Origin: Crocinitomicaceae bacterium
GTDB taxonomy: Bacteria; Bacteroidota; Bacteroidia; Flavobacteriales_D; Crocinitomicaceae
DNA length: 64,000 bases
Direction: 5' to 3'
Assembly (NCBI GenBank): GCA_028689775.1
Contig: JAQVCM010000001.1
Location: 124,001-188,000 of the forward strand
Shown here: positions 48,210 to 57,268 of the stretch, piece after piece
Position numbering within the stretch: position 1 is the first letter of the stretch
How the letters are laid out: each line of letters opens with the position of its first letter
Program-made: the position numbers and the translations under genes
The notes under the pieces: generated by a model
What the model saw: only the letters and a program-made list of their open reading frames with translations
The model's database searches: none
Told to the model about the DNA's origin: nothing

Positions 48210-48571
48210 TTCGTAAAATTAATTGTATAATTTAAGGAGAGAGTGAAGATAATCATAATTAAATAACTTTATTAATGTAACTTTTTATACTATTGATGCC
48301 AATAGTTGGAGTTTACAGAAGATTCAATTACTCATCTGTAAATATATAAATCCCATACAATCCAACAACCGAAAAATCAATTTTTAATATGATTACTGGT
48401 TTAACCCCCTATTAATCGGACTTTCTACTTTTCACTTGTTCCAATGTACACATTTTCACTTTATCTTTGTAATGTGTGATTCAATTTTCCAGATCAAAAT
48501 TCCATCCATTCTGAAAAAATATATCTTTCGCTTTTATGTCAATGCTCACAGCCTTGCTACTGAAAATTATT
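48210..48571. other. Intergenic region
   Basis: About 360 bp between the HNH-like gene and the end of a convergent-neighbour lipoprotein gene; no gene or clear signal seen. Confidence 0.5.
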
Positions 48572-49318
48572 TCAACGACTCCCTCTTTCTTTCCACCATT
48601 TTCTCAGCGTAGCATTCATTTTTTCATCAACTTTTGGACAACTATGCAATCCCAGTTCTACTTTTCTGTTTTCTTTGTATGCTTGCAGAAAAATCCGTGC
48701 GTATCCACCTTTCTCTGCAAAATCGTTGAAGGGAAGGTAAGAAGATAGCGGATTGACAAAACATTTACAGATCTCTTTAGAATCTAAGATTGATATTAAA
48801 TAGTCGACATGTTCTTCCTTGATCCAGTCAATTGGAAATTCGTCGTTCATTGTTATCCAAACTATTGCTCTGCTTTTTTCATCTTGTGAAGTACTTGAAA
48901 TAGCTTTTATAAATGTAATTGGATTGTAGTTTTCTGGTTTGTCGAACAAATAAGGTAGCTTCCAAAATGTACTGAATAGATTTGAATCAGAAATTGAATA
49001 AGCCCAATCCTGTTTTTCTTTGATTAAATTTCCGTTTGTTCTAAACCTTCTGATTGAATCATTCTGAAGGTTGATAGAAAACCAAAATGAAACGCCCATT
49101 TTTTTAACACCTTCTGATTTTGCATTATTCCATTCAGATACAAAAAGTTCAGTTTCTTTATCATTCAGTCGAACTGAATCAGCTCCATCACGTGATTTTT
49201 TGATGTAAATAGATGTTACCTTTTCTAGGTCAATTTTCGTTTGCGTCTGCGTTGATTTTTTAGAATCCATACAACTTGATAAGAGTAAACTTATCAATAA
49301 GAATATGGTAATTTTCAT
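48572..49318 (-). CDS. Lipoprotein of unknown function
   Basis: 248 aa. Lipobox LLSSC at residue 16. The mature part contains IYIKKSRDGADSVRLNDKE and a C-terminal KEICKCFVNPLSSYLPFNDF. No family recognised. Overlaps the upstream MORN-like gene by 4 bp (ATGA), so they are cotranscribed. Confidence 0.75.
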   Translation of the reverse strand: MKITIFLLISLLLSSCMDSKKSTQTQTKIDLEKVTSIYIKKSRDGADSVRLNDKETELFVSEWNNAKSEGVKKMGVSFWFSINLQNDSIRRFRTNGNLIKEKQDWAYSISDSNLFSTFWKLPYLFDKPENYNPITFIKAISSTSQDEKSRAIVWITMNDEFPIDWIKEEHVDYLISILDSKEICKCFVNPLSSYLPFNDFAEKGGYARIFLQAYKENRKVELGLHSCPKVDEKMNATLRKWWKERGSR

Positions 49319-50013
49319 ATTTGAGTTTTATGCACGTTAAAAACTTCATTTTTAATGAGATTTTTAACCTTATGTTTTCTCCGTTCTACGAAAATAAGTT
49401 TTCCAGATTCAAATTTGCGAACCTCTATGGGTTTGTTATTGTTATAGCGTATCTCAAGTCCATTTTTTCCGAAATTGACACACGGAAATAGTGCTAGAAA
49501 TGATGGATCTTCATCACTTGTAATCGTATCTATTGAAATATGGTCTCCGTGACTAGATCTAAAAAGTGCACTCGTAACCGTATCAATTTCTGGCACGATA
49601 TATTGCGTTCGTTTATTTATGGATCCATCCGAATTATAATAAACCCAGTTGCCAAACTTAATACCATGATGAAATTGACCAATTTCTTTCAGATTTCCAT
49701 TTTTAAAATAAATACATTTAACACCGTGGATTTCACTGTATTTTACGTTAAAGATAAAGTTGCGTTTAAATGAAATAGTTCCATCTGTAAAATGTCCAAC
49801 GTACGCTCCTGCCGGATGAAACTTATTATCTGCTAATTGTTCAACAGAAAAAAGAGTATGATTGATAAAATCTTTTCGGGACCACTTTTGAGCTATTGAA
49901 TCAAATTCATTGAACCAAAAATCACCAGTATGAGGCACGCTCAACCAAATAGTATCTTGAGAATAAACTCGAGGAATACTAAATAACATGAGTAATAAGA
50001 TGGCTACCTTCAT
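49315..50013 (-). CDS. Secreted protein with MORN-like repeats
   Basis: 232 aa. Signal peptide MKVAILLLMLFSIPRVYSQ. Repeats GVKCIYFKNGNLKEIGQFHH, GNWVYYNSDGSINKR and LEIRYNNNKPIEVRKFESGK are MORN/YwqK-like. Translationally coupled to the next lipoprotein gene. Confidence 0.75.
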   Translation of the reverse strand: MKVAILLLMLFSIPRVYSQDTIWLSVPHTGDFWFNEFDSIAQKWSRKDFINHTLFSVEQLADNKFHPAGAYVGHFTDGTISFKRNFIFNVKYSEIHGVKCIYFKNGNLKEIGQFHHGIKFGNWVYYNSDGSINKRTQYIVPEIDTVTSALFRSSHGDHISIDTITSDEDPSFLALFPCVNFGKNGLEIRYNNNKPIEVRKFESGKLIFVERRKHKVKNLIKNEVFNVHKTQI

Positions 50014-50085
50014 CTTGTAAATGGTTTTTAAAGTGACATAAAGAATGACCTAATTTAAGGAATTAAATTCTGTAATTCCTTCTTT

Positions 50086-50523
50086 TTATTTTCTATTCTT
50101 TTGATGGATCTTTAATTCTTCTTTTAATTCTTCCATACACCTAATCCACTTCATAGCTGTGTTATTATCAAATTCAAACCAATCGTCTTCAAATATTTTT
50201 CCTTCAATAACTCGAATCGGCGAAGGTAAACCGGGTAAAATCTGAATTGTTATTTCAGAAGAATCAGAAAATAGTATTGTCGCATAATTTTGAGCACCTT
50301 TTGGTAAATATCCTTCTGATTTTTTTAAATTCTTGAACATCTCAGTGATTTCAGAAACATCAGCTAATACGTAGCATACATCCTGTTGATTGATGGGATC
50401 GTTATTACCGTAAAATTTAAATTCTTTGATTTCGCTCCAATCGTACTTTTGAGGTCTACTTGCAGAAAAAGCAAAACTGAATAAAGAAATCAAGAGTAAT
50501 AGCAGTAGATTTAATTTTCTCAT
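50086..50523 (-). CDS. Secreted hypothetical protein
   Basis: 145 aa. Signal peptide MRKLNLLLLLLISLFSFAFS. Mature part acidic/aromatic (DWSEIKEFKFYGNNDPINQQ). Not recognised. Located between the MORN-like gene and a toxin remnant. Confidence 0.7.
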   Translation of the reverse strand: MRKLNLLLLLLISLFSFAFSASRPQKYDWSEIKEFKFYGNNDPINQQDVCYVLADVSEITEMFKNLKKSEGYLPKGAQNYATILFSDSSEITIQILPGLPSPIRVIEGKIFEDDWFEFDNNTAMKWIRCMEELKEELKIHQKNRK

Positions 50524-50539
50524 AGTTTATTGATTGATT

Positions 50540-50662
50540 TTAAAGATTTTCTATCGAGCATTGACTGATATTACGACTTCTCATTGTTTTCGAGTAGTAA
50601 GCAAGAATTTCTCTTCGGTCAACATTGGCTTTTACAGTCCATACTATTTTTTTTGAAGCCAT
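50540..50662 (-). pseudogene. Truncated ParE/RelE-like toxin remnant
   Basis: ATG at 50662 opens MASKKIVWTVKANVDRREIL, nearly identical to the intact toxin at 52709-53008, but similarity stops after about 20 residues and the frame ends at 50542-50540 (40 aa). Its start overlaps the antitoxin stop by 19 bp, as in the intact pair. Confidence 0.9.
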
Positions 50663-50868
50663 TCTTCAATCGAATTATTTGCTTCTTTCTCGGGAATCAC
50701 GGTATCTTTTTTTGCTTCAATAAGCCTATTCTTTTGGATGTCACTTATCTCAAAGACACCTTTGTTTAGTTCAAAATCGAGCAGGTTTTGAATCTCTGCA
50801 ATAAGTCGCGTTTCTTTTATTTGAGTAATTCTATTAATCAAATCAATTTTTATTTCAGCTGAATTCAT
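50644..50868 (-). CDS. Orphan antitoxin, duplicate copy
   Basis: About 74 aa from ATG 50868 or 50871 (MMNSAEIKIDLINRITQIKE). The upstream extension is the end of another gene. Nearly identical to the antitoxin at 52990-53214. Its toxin partner is reduced to a remnant, so it could act as a free antidote to the intact toxin. The promoter TTG-19-TATATTTG lies at 50915-50886. Confidence 0.85.
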   Translation of the reverse strand: MNSAEIKIDLINRITQIKETRLIAEIQNLLDFELNKGVFEISDIQKNRLIEAKKDTVIPEKEANNSIEEWLQKK

Positions 50869-50885
50869 CATACTAGAATTTATAT

Positions 50886-50915
50886 CAAATATACAAGAAT
50901 AATATTCAGTGTCAA
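50886..50915 (-). promoter_or_regulatory. Promoter of the duplicated antitoxin
   Basis: Minus strand TTG (50915-50913), 19 nt, TATATTTG (50893-50886): full consensus. The same promoter is present in the intact copy (53261-53232). Confidence 0.8.
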
Positions 50916-50921
50916 AACAAC

Positions 50922-51038
50922 TCAATCCAAAACAACCATCCTAATCATCATCATTTCCATCTTTTCTTTAAAACCAATTGCTCTCAATTGCTCCATAATC
51001 TGAGGAATGATTTCATTTGTTTCTGGACGTAAAACAAA
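50922..51038 (-). pseudogene. 3' remnant of a duplicated secreted-protein gene
   Basis: Reads RPETNEIIPQIMEQLRAIGF, KEKMEMMMIRMVVLD and stop, matching the C-terminus of the gene at 53268-54194. It is the upstream part of the duplicated segment. Confidence 0.9.
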
Positions 51039-51046
51039 AATCCACG

Positions 51047-52276
51047 CTAAAACCTCGAACGGATTACCTTCAAACTTTTCTCAATCGTTTTAATGGATGT
51101 TTCTGAAACTCCATACATTTCTGCATACATGTTCCATTTCTCAATGATTTCTTTTATATCATTAATTATTTCTTCCGGTTGATTAATCGAAAACACTTCT
51201 GCTAATTCCATTAATTCTTTTCTTCCGGGATCGACATAATTATTCGCGCAGGCAGTGCTGTGATATCCGTGAGAAGAAGAGGAGAATGTCAAGTCATAAG
51301 CGGGTGCAAGATTCCAAACACCAGCTGCATTCATCAAAAAAGCAACATTTTTAGAGTGATCATCTCGGTTGTGTGCCAAAACATTAAAAGCAGCTCTTCG
51401 AAACATTTGTTCGGCCGCTTGGGCATTATTTGTTAGCTTTCTTGTCTGCGAAATTAAATGCCCGTAATCCATGGTGCTGTGCTCGTAATCATCATGTAAA
51501 AGTCCTGCAGCTGAAAGCATGTGAAGTTTATCGTTTCCAATGCGATCAAATCTTTTAGTTCCAAAATAGCTGTTGCCAGCGTCGCTGTTGAATATTTTGC
51601 AAGTAGACATTTCAATTCCTGACTCTAGCGCCATTTTATAATAAGCCATCTCTGTGTTTGCGATGTCTTTAGAGTCTTCCTTTGCTGCGAATTTAATAAT
51701 CCAGTGTTCATAATCTTTTGGTAATTGAGAGATTCCACTGATGAGTGAGTTGGTTTTTGGATTATATCCAGCGTAAATTTTCGGTCGTGCACCACCAGGA
51801 CTTCCGCCTTTTGTAAAGAGTTCATCAATTACAACATTGCTTTCGCCGCTGAAAACTTCTGAAATAGCATCATTTAGTTTGTCGAGATTAATCTCGTTCG
51901 CATTTTGTTCAAGTTCCTTACTCGGTTTATAGTGCAAAGCTCCTAAGCTGTTATTTCCTGAAAATGTCAAATGATCCAAGACATTGAGAGATTCAAGTGC
52001 AATTCGATCAGCGCTAAGTCGTTTTTTGAGTAATAAAAACCCCCAAGCATCTGGCAACGAGTCAGCGAAGACGCCAAAAAGTCCGTTGAATGGTTTTTCT
52101 TGCGTAGTTTGAGGGATATTTTCAAACACTAACTGGTTGGGTGAGAGATTGTAGCCAGTTTTTAGATAAGCATCGCTGTATTTAAATAGTATTTTTCGCT
52201 CATCCAAAACAAGTTGGCCAACCAATTCTTCCTCTGAAGAAAACTGTATGTAAACGTCTAATTTAGTTGTCGCCAT
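51047..52276 (-). CDS. hipA: HipA-family serine/threonine kinase toxin
   Basis: 409 aa. Eukaryotic-like kinase fold. Gly-rich loop SPGGARPK (159-166), catalytic NRDDHSKN (303-310), metal-binding AYDLT (326-330), N-terminal HipA domain with FGVFADSLPDAWG. HipA kinases of E. coli phosphorylate GltX; the target here is unknown. Coupled to hipB (2 bp gap). The 3' end abuts the duplicated remnant. Confidence 0.95.
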   Translation of the reverse strand: MATTKLDVYIQFSSEEELVGQLVLDERKILFKYSDAYLKTGYNLSPNQLVFENIPQTTQEKPFNGLFGVFADSLPDAWGFLLLKKRLSADRIALESLNVLDHLTFSGNNSLGALHYKPSKELEQNANEINLDKLNDAISEVFSGESNVVIDELFTKGGSPGGARPKIYAGYNPKTNSLISGISQLPKDYEHWIIKFAAKEDSKDIANTEMAYYKMALESGIEMSTCKIFNSDAGNSYFGTKRFDRIGNDKLHMLSAAGLLHDDYEHSTMDYGHLISQTRKLTNNAQAAEQMFRRAAFNVLAHNRDDHSKNVAFLMNAAGVWNLAPAYDLTFSSSSHGYHSTACANNYVDPGRKELMELAEVFSINQPEEIINDIKEIIEKWNMYAEMYGVSETSIKTIEKSLKVIRSRF

Positions 52277-52278
52277 AA

Positions 52279-52563
52279 TTAATAATCAAAGAGTTTTCTT
52301 TTTCGATCCATGTCGTTTGGAATTAAAATGGTTTCAAAGTCTGTGAGACGATTCAACGTTTCACAAATTTTCAGAAGTGATTCAAGAGAAATAACACCGG
52401 TCTTTTCAAATTTGCGAACGCTTGCGTATGCGACTCCAGATCTTTCCGACAATTCTTGTTGCGTCATCTTTTTCTCTTTACGCAGGGCAACGATGTTCTT
52501 TGATAAAAGCAGCATGACTTCCTTAGGTGTATTTTGATCTCCGTAAGCTCCCATAACCGACAT
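52279..52563 (-). CDS. hipB: HipB-like XRE-family antitoxin
   Basis: 94 aa. Helix-turn-helix in IVALRKEKKMTQQELSERSG, VAYASVRKFEK. Binds and neutralises HipA and represses the operon; two matching palindromes lie upstream (52603-52618 and 52644-52659). Start 52563 or the ATG three codons later cannot be separated. Confidence 0.92.
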   Translation of the reverse strand: MSVMGAYGDQNTPKEVMLLLSKNIVALRKEKKMTQQELSERSGVAYASVRKFEKTGVISLESLLKICETLNRLTDFETILIPNDMDRKRKLFDY

Positions 52564-52576
52564 TCATTTTAGAATA

Positions 52577-52659
52577 CGAAGATACGGAATTTATTTATGT
52601 AGTGCTATTATGGTAGCAATTATTAGTTGTTTTGGTGATTTATTGCTACTTTGGTAGCA
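52577..52659 (-). promoter_or_regulatory. hipBA promoter and two HipB-type operators
   Basis: Palindromes TGCTA-N6-TAGCA at 52603-52618 and 52644-52659, 41 bp apart (about four helical turns), upstream of a near-consensus -7 box TATCTTCG (52584-52577). Assigned as HipB binding sites by position and symmetry. Confidence 0.7.
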
Positions 52660-52708
52660 TTTTTTAAATCTTTTATCCTTGGTGTATTACCAAAATACGC
52701 TACAAGAT

Positions 52709-53008
52709 TTATCTAATTCTAAGATTGTTCTCATTTCTTTTGCCATCCCAAATAGAGAGTACTTTGAGCATCTCTGAATCAAATTCATAAAAAATGAGAT
52801 AATTGCGAACTAGTTTAACACGAACATTCTCAAAATCGGTTTTTCGACCAATCATAGGATTTCGTGAAAGATGTTTGATTGTACCAATAAATAGCTTGTT
52901 TAGCTTTATACTGTATGTGCTGGATTTATTTCTCTTTATCCAATATTCAAGAATTTCTCTTCGCTCAACATTGGCTTTTACAGTCCATACTATTTTTTTT
53001 GAAGCCAT
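52709..53008 (-). CDS. ParE/RelE-family toxin
   Basis: 99 aa. MASKKIVWTVKANVERREIL, SRNPMIGRKTDFENVRVKLV, RNYLIFYEFDSEMLKVLSIW follow the RelE/ParE fold. Its start overlaps the antitoxin stop by 19 bp. Target (ribosome-bound mRNA or gyrase) cannot be told. Confidence 0.9.
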   Translation of the reverse strand: MASKKIVWTVKANVERREILEYWIKRNKSSTYSIKLNKLFIGTIKHLSRNPMIGRKTDFENVRVKLVRNYLIFYEFDSEMLKVLSIWDGKRNENNLRIR

Positions 53009-53214
53009 TCTTCAATCGAATTATTTGCTTCTTTCTCGGAAATTACGGTATCTTTTTTTGCCTCAATAAGCCTATCCTTTTGGATGTCACTTATCTCAAA
53101 GACACCTTTGTTTAGCTCAAAATCGAGCAGGTTTTGAATCTCTTCAATAAGTCGCGTTTCTTTTATTTGAGTAATTCTATTAATCAAATCGATTTTTATT
53201 TCAGCTGAATTCAT
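52990..53214 (-). CDS. Antitoxin partner of the ParE/RelE-like toxin
   Basis: About 74 aa from ATG 53214 or 53217 (MMNSAEIKIDLINRITQIKE ...). Helical, with QNLLDFELNKGVFEISDIQK as likely toxin-binding part. Promoter at 53261-53232 lies inside the end of the upstream gene. Confidence 0.85.
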   Translation of the reverse strand: MNSAEIKIDLINRITQIKETRLIEEIQNLLDFELNKGVFEISDIQKDRLIEAKKDTVISEKEANNSIEEWLQKK

Positions 53215-53231
53215 CATACTAGAATTTATAT

Positions 53232-53261
53232 CAAATATACATAAATAATATTCAGTGTCAA
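53232..53261 (-). promoter_or_regulatory. Promoter of the antitoxin-toxin pair
   Basis: TTG (53261-53259), 19 nt, TATATTTG (53239-53232) on the minus strand, within the 3' end of the upstream gene. Confidence 0.8.
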
Positions 53262-53267
53262 AACAAC

Positions 53268-54194
53268 TCAATCCAAAACAGCCATCCAAATCATTGACAT
53301 ACTCATCTTTTCTCTAAAACCTATCGCTCTCAATTGCTCCATAATCTGAGGAATGCTTTCATTTGTTTCTGGAGGTAAAACAATACACATTTGCTTTTCA
53401 TCGAAGTAAAAACGTTTGTCAATTTGTTGTAGAAAGGAATGAATCTGATCCGCATCATAATACATTAATTGACGACTGAGACTGATATAATTCACGTACG
53501 TCGTCATGTAATATTTATTAATGCCAGTAGTAATCAACGGACCAGCGTATTGAACCATGTCTAAATACCTCAAAGTCGCCAATTCAGGACAAAAATCGGT
53601 TTCAAAATCGGTTTCATCTTCCTTTTGAATGATGATGTAATTGGATAATCCATCATGAGAATCGTAGAGCCATTGCTCCGCTGGATCTGTGGGACGTTCA
53701 GTAAACGTTTTATTGATTTTCAAACCAAATTTTTTGATCTCATTTTCGAATCGAACGTATAAACTATCATGTTTTGGAAGATTTTGAGATTTTAAAATGA
53801 CTAATAATTTATTCGCTTGCGGTTGATAGGGCATTTTAAGCCATTCAGAAGAAGCGTAGTAATACTTTTCAGTCGGTCTAATCAACCATAAATGAGCCCG
53901 AAATGTATGGTTAGAAGCGTAAGAACTTAGATTCTGACGGTTGTATCGCAACGTGTCATAATCCGCGTGAATCACTTCAACATCAAATAAAAAGTTAAAG
54001 GTGTCCTTCTTGAAGTAGCATCTGTATTGCGCTTCATACGGTATTTGAACGCCATCCACCCAAACTTTTGCATCTACGATGGGTTCGTTTTGACTGTTGA
54101 GAAGTGTCAATTCCATCGAATGATAATTCCGATCATTTTGTGCATAAAGGAGATGACACGCTAAGCTGATGATGATAATGAATGCTGTTTTCAT
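53268..54194 (-). CDS. Secreted hypothetical protein
   Basis: 308 aa. Signal peptide MKTAFIIIISLACHLLYAQ, then a carboxypeptidase-regulatory-like strand region (LTLLNSQNEPIVDAKVWVDG) and a segment ending RAIGFREKMSMSMIWMAVLD. Its 3' end is duplicated at 50922-51038. Function not recognised. Confidence 0.75.
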   Translation of the reverse strand: MKTAFIIIISLACHLLYAQNDRNYHSMELTLLNSQNEPIVDAKVWVDGVQIPYEAQYRCYFKKDTFNFLFDVEVIHADYDTLRYNRQNLSSYASNHTFRAHLWLIRPTEKYYYASSEWLKMPYQPQANKLLVILKSQNLPKHDSLYVRFENEIKKFGLKINKTFTERPTDPAEQWLYDSHDGLSNYIIIQKEDETDFETDFCPELATLRYLDMVQYAGPLITTGINKYYMTTYVNYISLSRQLMYYDADQIHSFLQQIDKRFYFDEKQMCIVLPPETNESIPQIMEQLRAIGFREKMSMSMIWMAVLD

Positions 54195-54195
54195 G

Positions 54196-54939
54196 TTATT
54201 TTATTTCGTCAAATACCGATAATATTTTTTTTACTGCTTCTGGTTTTTCTATTTGAGGATTCTTGATATATTCCTCAATTACATTAGGTGCTATGATAGA
54301 TCCACTTACTTTGTTTGAGGACATACCAATTGCTGTAACTTCAACGATTGTATTATTTGCAAATCCTCCGCTAATGTTTACCGGATAAAAAAGATAAAAC
54401 TTAGATTTTAAATTATAAACCACATTTTCAATTTGTTTATTAATTGCTATTTCAGCTACATCAAGCTTATTTTTTTTCTGTTTTTCCCAGAAGTTAACAC
54501 TTTCGTCATATTCTTCTTTTAAAGCCATATTACTTTTAGAAAAGTTTATATCAAATAAATTAAAGCAATATGTTCCTTCGTTAATGCTATCTGGTAGAAT
54601 AACCCTAAATATTCCTCTTAGCGGAATGATTGTCGAATAACTTTTATTATCTATATAAAAATATATTTGAATATTTTCTTGGCTATGTTGATTTTTCAAA
54701 TGAATACTATAAAGAGTTTTATCTTCGTTTGGTAATGAACTGGGAAAATCAAAACCAGCTTCTAAAAAATATGCAGTATCTATTTTCAAGCATCTAATAC
54801 TCTCAATAGCGAATTTAAGAGAATCTTTTATTTTAATATCAAAATGAAAATAATCAGATGAAACCAATTGTGCATTTGTTGAATTATAACTGAAAAACAA
54901 CAATGTAACGTATAATAATTTTTGGAACGTCTTAATCAT
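54196..54939 (-). CDS. Secreted hypothetical protein
   Basis: 247 aa. Signal peptide ending STNAQ. The mature part contains IKDSLKFAIESIRCLKIDTA and YFFYPVNISGG-like LFYPVNISGGFANNTIVEVT. Not recognised. Very AT-rich, 1 bp from the next gene, so cotranscribed. Confidence 0.7.
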   Translation of the reverse strand: MIKTFQKLLYVTLLFFSYNSTNAQLVSSDYFHFDIKIKDSLKFAIESIRCLKIDTAYFLEAGFDFPSSLPNEDKTLYSIHLKNQHSQENIQIYFYIDNKSYSTIIPLRGIFRVILPDSINEGTYCFNLFDINFSKSNMALKEEYDESVNFWEKQKKNKLDVAEIAINKQIENVVYNLKSKFYLFYPVNISGGFANNTIVEVTAIGMSSNKVSGSIIAPNVIEEYIKNPQIEKPEAVKKILSVFDEIK

Positions 54940-55019
54940 ATTTTGTGTGCTGTATAAATTATGTTTTCTTGAGTTAATGTGTTTTCAACATTTATGAACT
55001 ATAAGTTGAAATTAACAAT

Positions 55020-55065
55020 AATTCTAAAAATCAGGTTCGGTGAACCAGCAGTAAAACCTCTCTCG
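55020..55065 (-). pseudogene. Remnant of the DoxX-like gene
   Basis: TCTAAAAATCAGGTTCGGTG, AACCAGCAGTAAAA matches the internal DoxX-like gene sequence at about 56733-56775 with a few substitutions. A leftover from duplication. Confidence 0.6.
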
Positions 55066-55074
55066 TTATAAATA

Positions 55075-56082
55075 TTATTTTTCTAGTTCAGAAATCAATT
55101 TGTTCAGTCCTTTTTCATTTCTTACATTCCTAATTCTTCTTTTTAGTTTTTTCATCTCTCGTGTTTTATTTACTGTTTTCAAATAACTTAAAAGTTCGTT
55201 TAAATAAACATTTTCAGTTCTAATTCTTCTGTAGATAGTACTGTATCTATCATCTTTTGGAATGACGCGATATACTCTCGATAGTGGATACCAAGATCTT
55301 CTTTCTTTAATCAATTCTCTGGATTGAGACAAAAGTTGTTCTTTGGCTCTTAACTTTAAAAAACCAATGACTTCCATCGTTTTATTTTGATGTTTAAGAA
55401 TGTAAAGTATAAGCCTGTCCTGCGGTATGCGAATTTTTTCGTCATTATATGTATGAGAATAAATTCCTGCTTCCATATCGCTATCAATTGCTTGGTCAAA
55501 ATGAGGTTTTGTTTTTAGGTTTCTAATGTCATAACAATATTCGATAGCTTTTTCGTAATTACCTTCAGCAAAATTGATTTGAGCCATTCTGTAAAAAACT
55601 CTTGCTCTTATTTCATCTCCTGCATGATTATCAGGAATTTCACTCTGTAAAATCGATTGGTAATCGGCTTTTGCTTGGGAATAGTTTTGAATTGCTTGGT
55701 TTAATCTAGCTTTGTAATAGAGAAGTGTTTGTTTAAAATAAAGATCTTTGGAAGCATAATTTTCAATAAAATCAGCGTCTTTAATCAACCGGTCTAAAAA
55801 CTCTATATATTTTGAGATATTTGGATCTTCAGCATTTAGTACCAAGGGGTTTTCCAACTTTTTATATCTTTCTATTCCTATACAATTTGTCCCAACTTCA
55901 AAATCTAAAATAATTTTAATTGAGTTCCAAATCAGCGATCGGTTTTCCAAACGATAATTTGTGGTCTCTAACCTCGTTTTTGAATTTATATAAGAATGTT
56001 CAAATAGGTCGCATGGACCATATAATTGTCCTAAAATAGAATTGGAAATGAAAACAAAAAGTAAAATGATTAATTTCTTCAT
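55075..56082 (-). CDS. Secreted TPR-like protein
   Basis: 335 aa from ATG 56082, which opens the signal peptide MKKLIILLFVFISNSILGQ; the 29 residues before it belong to a spurious extension. The middle (QAIQNYSQAKADYQSILQSE; FAEGNYEKAIEYCYDIRNLK) fits tetratricopeptide repeats, the C-terminus is basic. Function unknown. Confidence 0.7.
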   Translation of the reverse strand: MKKLIILLFVFISNSILGQLYGPCDLFEHSYINSKTRLETTNYRLENRSLIWNSIKIILDFEVGTNCIGIERYKKLENPLVLNAEDPNISKYIEFLDRLIKDADFIENYASKDLYFKQTLLYYKARLNQAIQNYSQAKADYQSILQSEIPDNHAGDEIRARVFYRMAQINFAEGNYEKAIEYCYDIRNLKTKPHFDQAIDSDMEAGIYSHTYNDEKIRIPQDRLILYILKHQNKTMEVIGFLKLRAKEQLLSQSRELIKERRSWYPLSRVYRVIPKDDRYSTIYRRIRTENVYLNELLSYLKTVNKTREMKKLKRRIRNVRNEKGLNKLISELEK

Positions 56083-56149
56083 CTTTCGTGTTTTTTTATT
56101 ATTAAATACAAACTTAATTGTAAATCTAGTTATTTGATTATCAGCAATA

Positions 56150-57268
56150 TTATCCTTTAATCCCTTCAAAATACCAATTAATTTGATCCTGTTTCAAAGC
56201 CAGCTTCTCCAACTCAATCCATTTCAATTCACACCGAACTTCAATTCCTCCTTCTTCCCAAACAAGTTGATTTCCCTTCACAGCAATCGGAATCAACCGC
56301 TTATTCACAATTACAAACTTCCGATCAGCCGACATTTTGTACGAAACAAACTGTTGCTTCTTGTTTTCAACGATGAAATAACCGGATGGATGAAGATGAA
56401 TGCGAACGATTTCATTCACGGGAAGCAATTCAGACTTGGAAGAGACCGATACAATTTCATAACTCTGACCACTTTCATTTTTAGGATTTTCCCAATAAGT
56501 CATTGCTAAATCTACTAAAAACGGCGTGAAAAGAATCAAAATCAAGGTTTTATTGGGTTTGGGTGTTTCTTTTTCCACGATTCTTCCAGTGATCAGCGAT
56601 TTCAAGCGAGCATCGTAAAACGACAGACAAATCACGCTGGTCAGCAACAACAATCCAGAAAGGTATTTGACGGTAATGTCAAAGCCAATGTTGATGGCGA
56701 AGATGTTGGCTAAAATCCCAAAAGCGAGAATTAATCCTAAAAATCGGGTTCGGTGAATCAAGAGTAAAATTCCAGTCAATACTTCAGCGATTCCCATGAA
56801 TCCATTGTAAAACGAACTGGTTCCCATGCTGGTCCAAAACAAAATGTCTTTACTCAGTTGTCCGGTTGGCGTATGAAGTGTATTGGATGCAGGCGTGTAA
56901 AACTGTCGGTTGAAAAGTTTGTCTAAACCGTATCGAATCAAAAAATAGGCAAGAAGCACCAGTAAAATCGCGAAAAGTATTCGCTGAATTTGAATGATTT
57001 TTGCTTTGAATCGAAATTCCATTCCAGCGCTCACGATTCCTGAAAAAACCAAGAGGAGGAAAGCAGTTGCATACATTGCCAGGGAATCTGAAATCAAATA
57101 CGTGTGGTGAATGTCAACGCCAAATCCACTGCAAATCCATTGGTTGATGGGCAAAATCATCGTGCTCAATGCAATGCCGACCTGTGGCAGAAATACAAAT
57201 GTAAAGGGCAAGAAGAGGAACGCGAGAATCGTCCACAAACTTGCCCAAACCAAGAGAATCGAACGCAT
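56150..57268 (-). CDS. DoxX-like membrane protein
   Basis: 372 aa. About seven membrane helices, with the DoxX-like core ILFWTSMGTSSFYNGFMGIA and GLILAFGILANIFAINIGF, then a soluble C-terminal beta domain (IVRIHLHPSGYFIVENKKQQ). Probably redox-linked or structural. A fragment of it recurs at 55020-55065. Confidence 0.75.
   Translation of the reverse strand: MRSILLVWASLWTILAFLFLPFTFVFLPQVGIALSTMILPINQWICSGFGVDIHHTYLISDSLAMYATAFLLLVFSGIVSAGMEFRFKAKIIQIQRILFAILLVLLAYFLIRYGLDKLFNRQFYTPASNTLHTPTGQLSKDILFWTSMGTSSFYNGFMGIAEVLTGILLLIHRTRFLGLILAFGILANIFAINIGFDITVKYLSGLLLLTSVICLSFYDARLKSLITGRIVEKETPKPNKTLILILFTPFLVDLAMTYWENPKNESGQSYEIVSVSSKSELLPVNEIVRIHLHPSGYFIVENKKQQFVSYKMSADRKFVIVNKRLIPIAVKGNQLVWEEGGIEVRCELKWIELEKLALKQDQINWYFEGIKG

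Noticed and set aside
50584..50769. A plus-strand frame opposite the orphan antitoxin, similar to one at 52915-53115
   Set aside because: Both are antisense shadows of the duplicated antitoxin genes; their similarity follows from the duplication.
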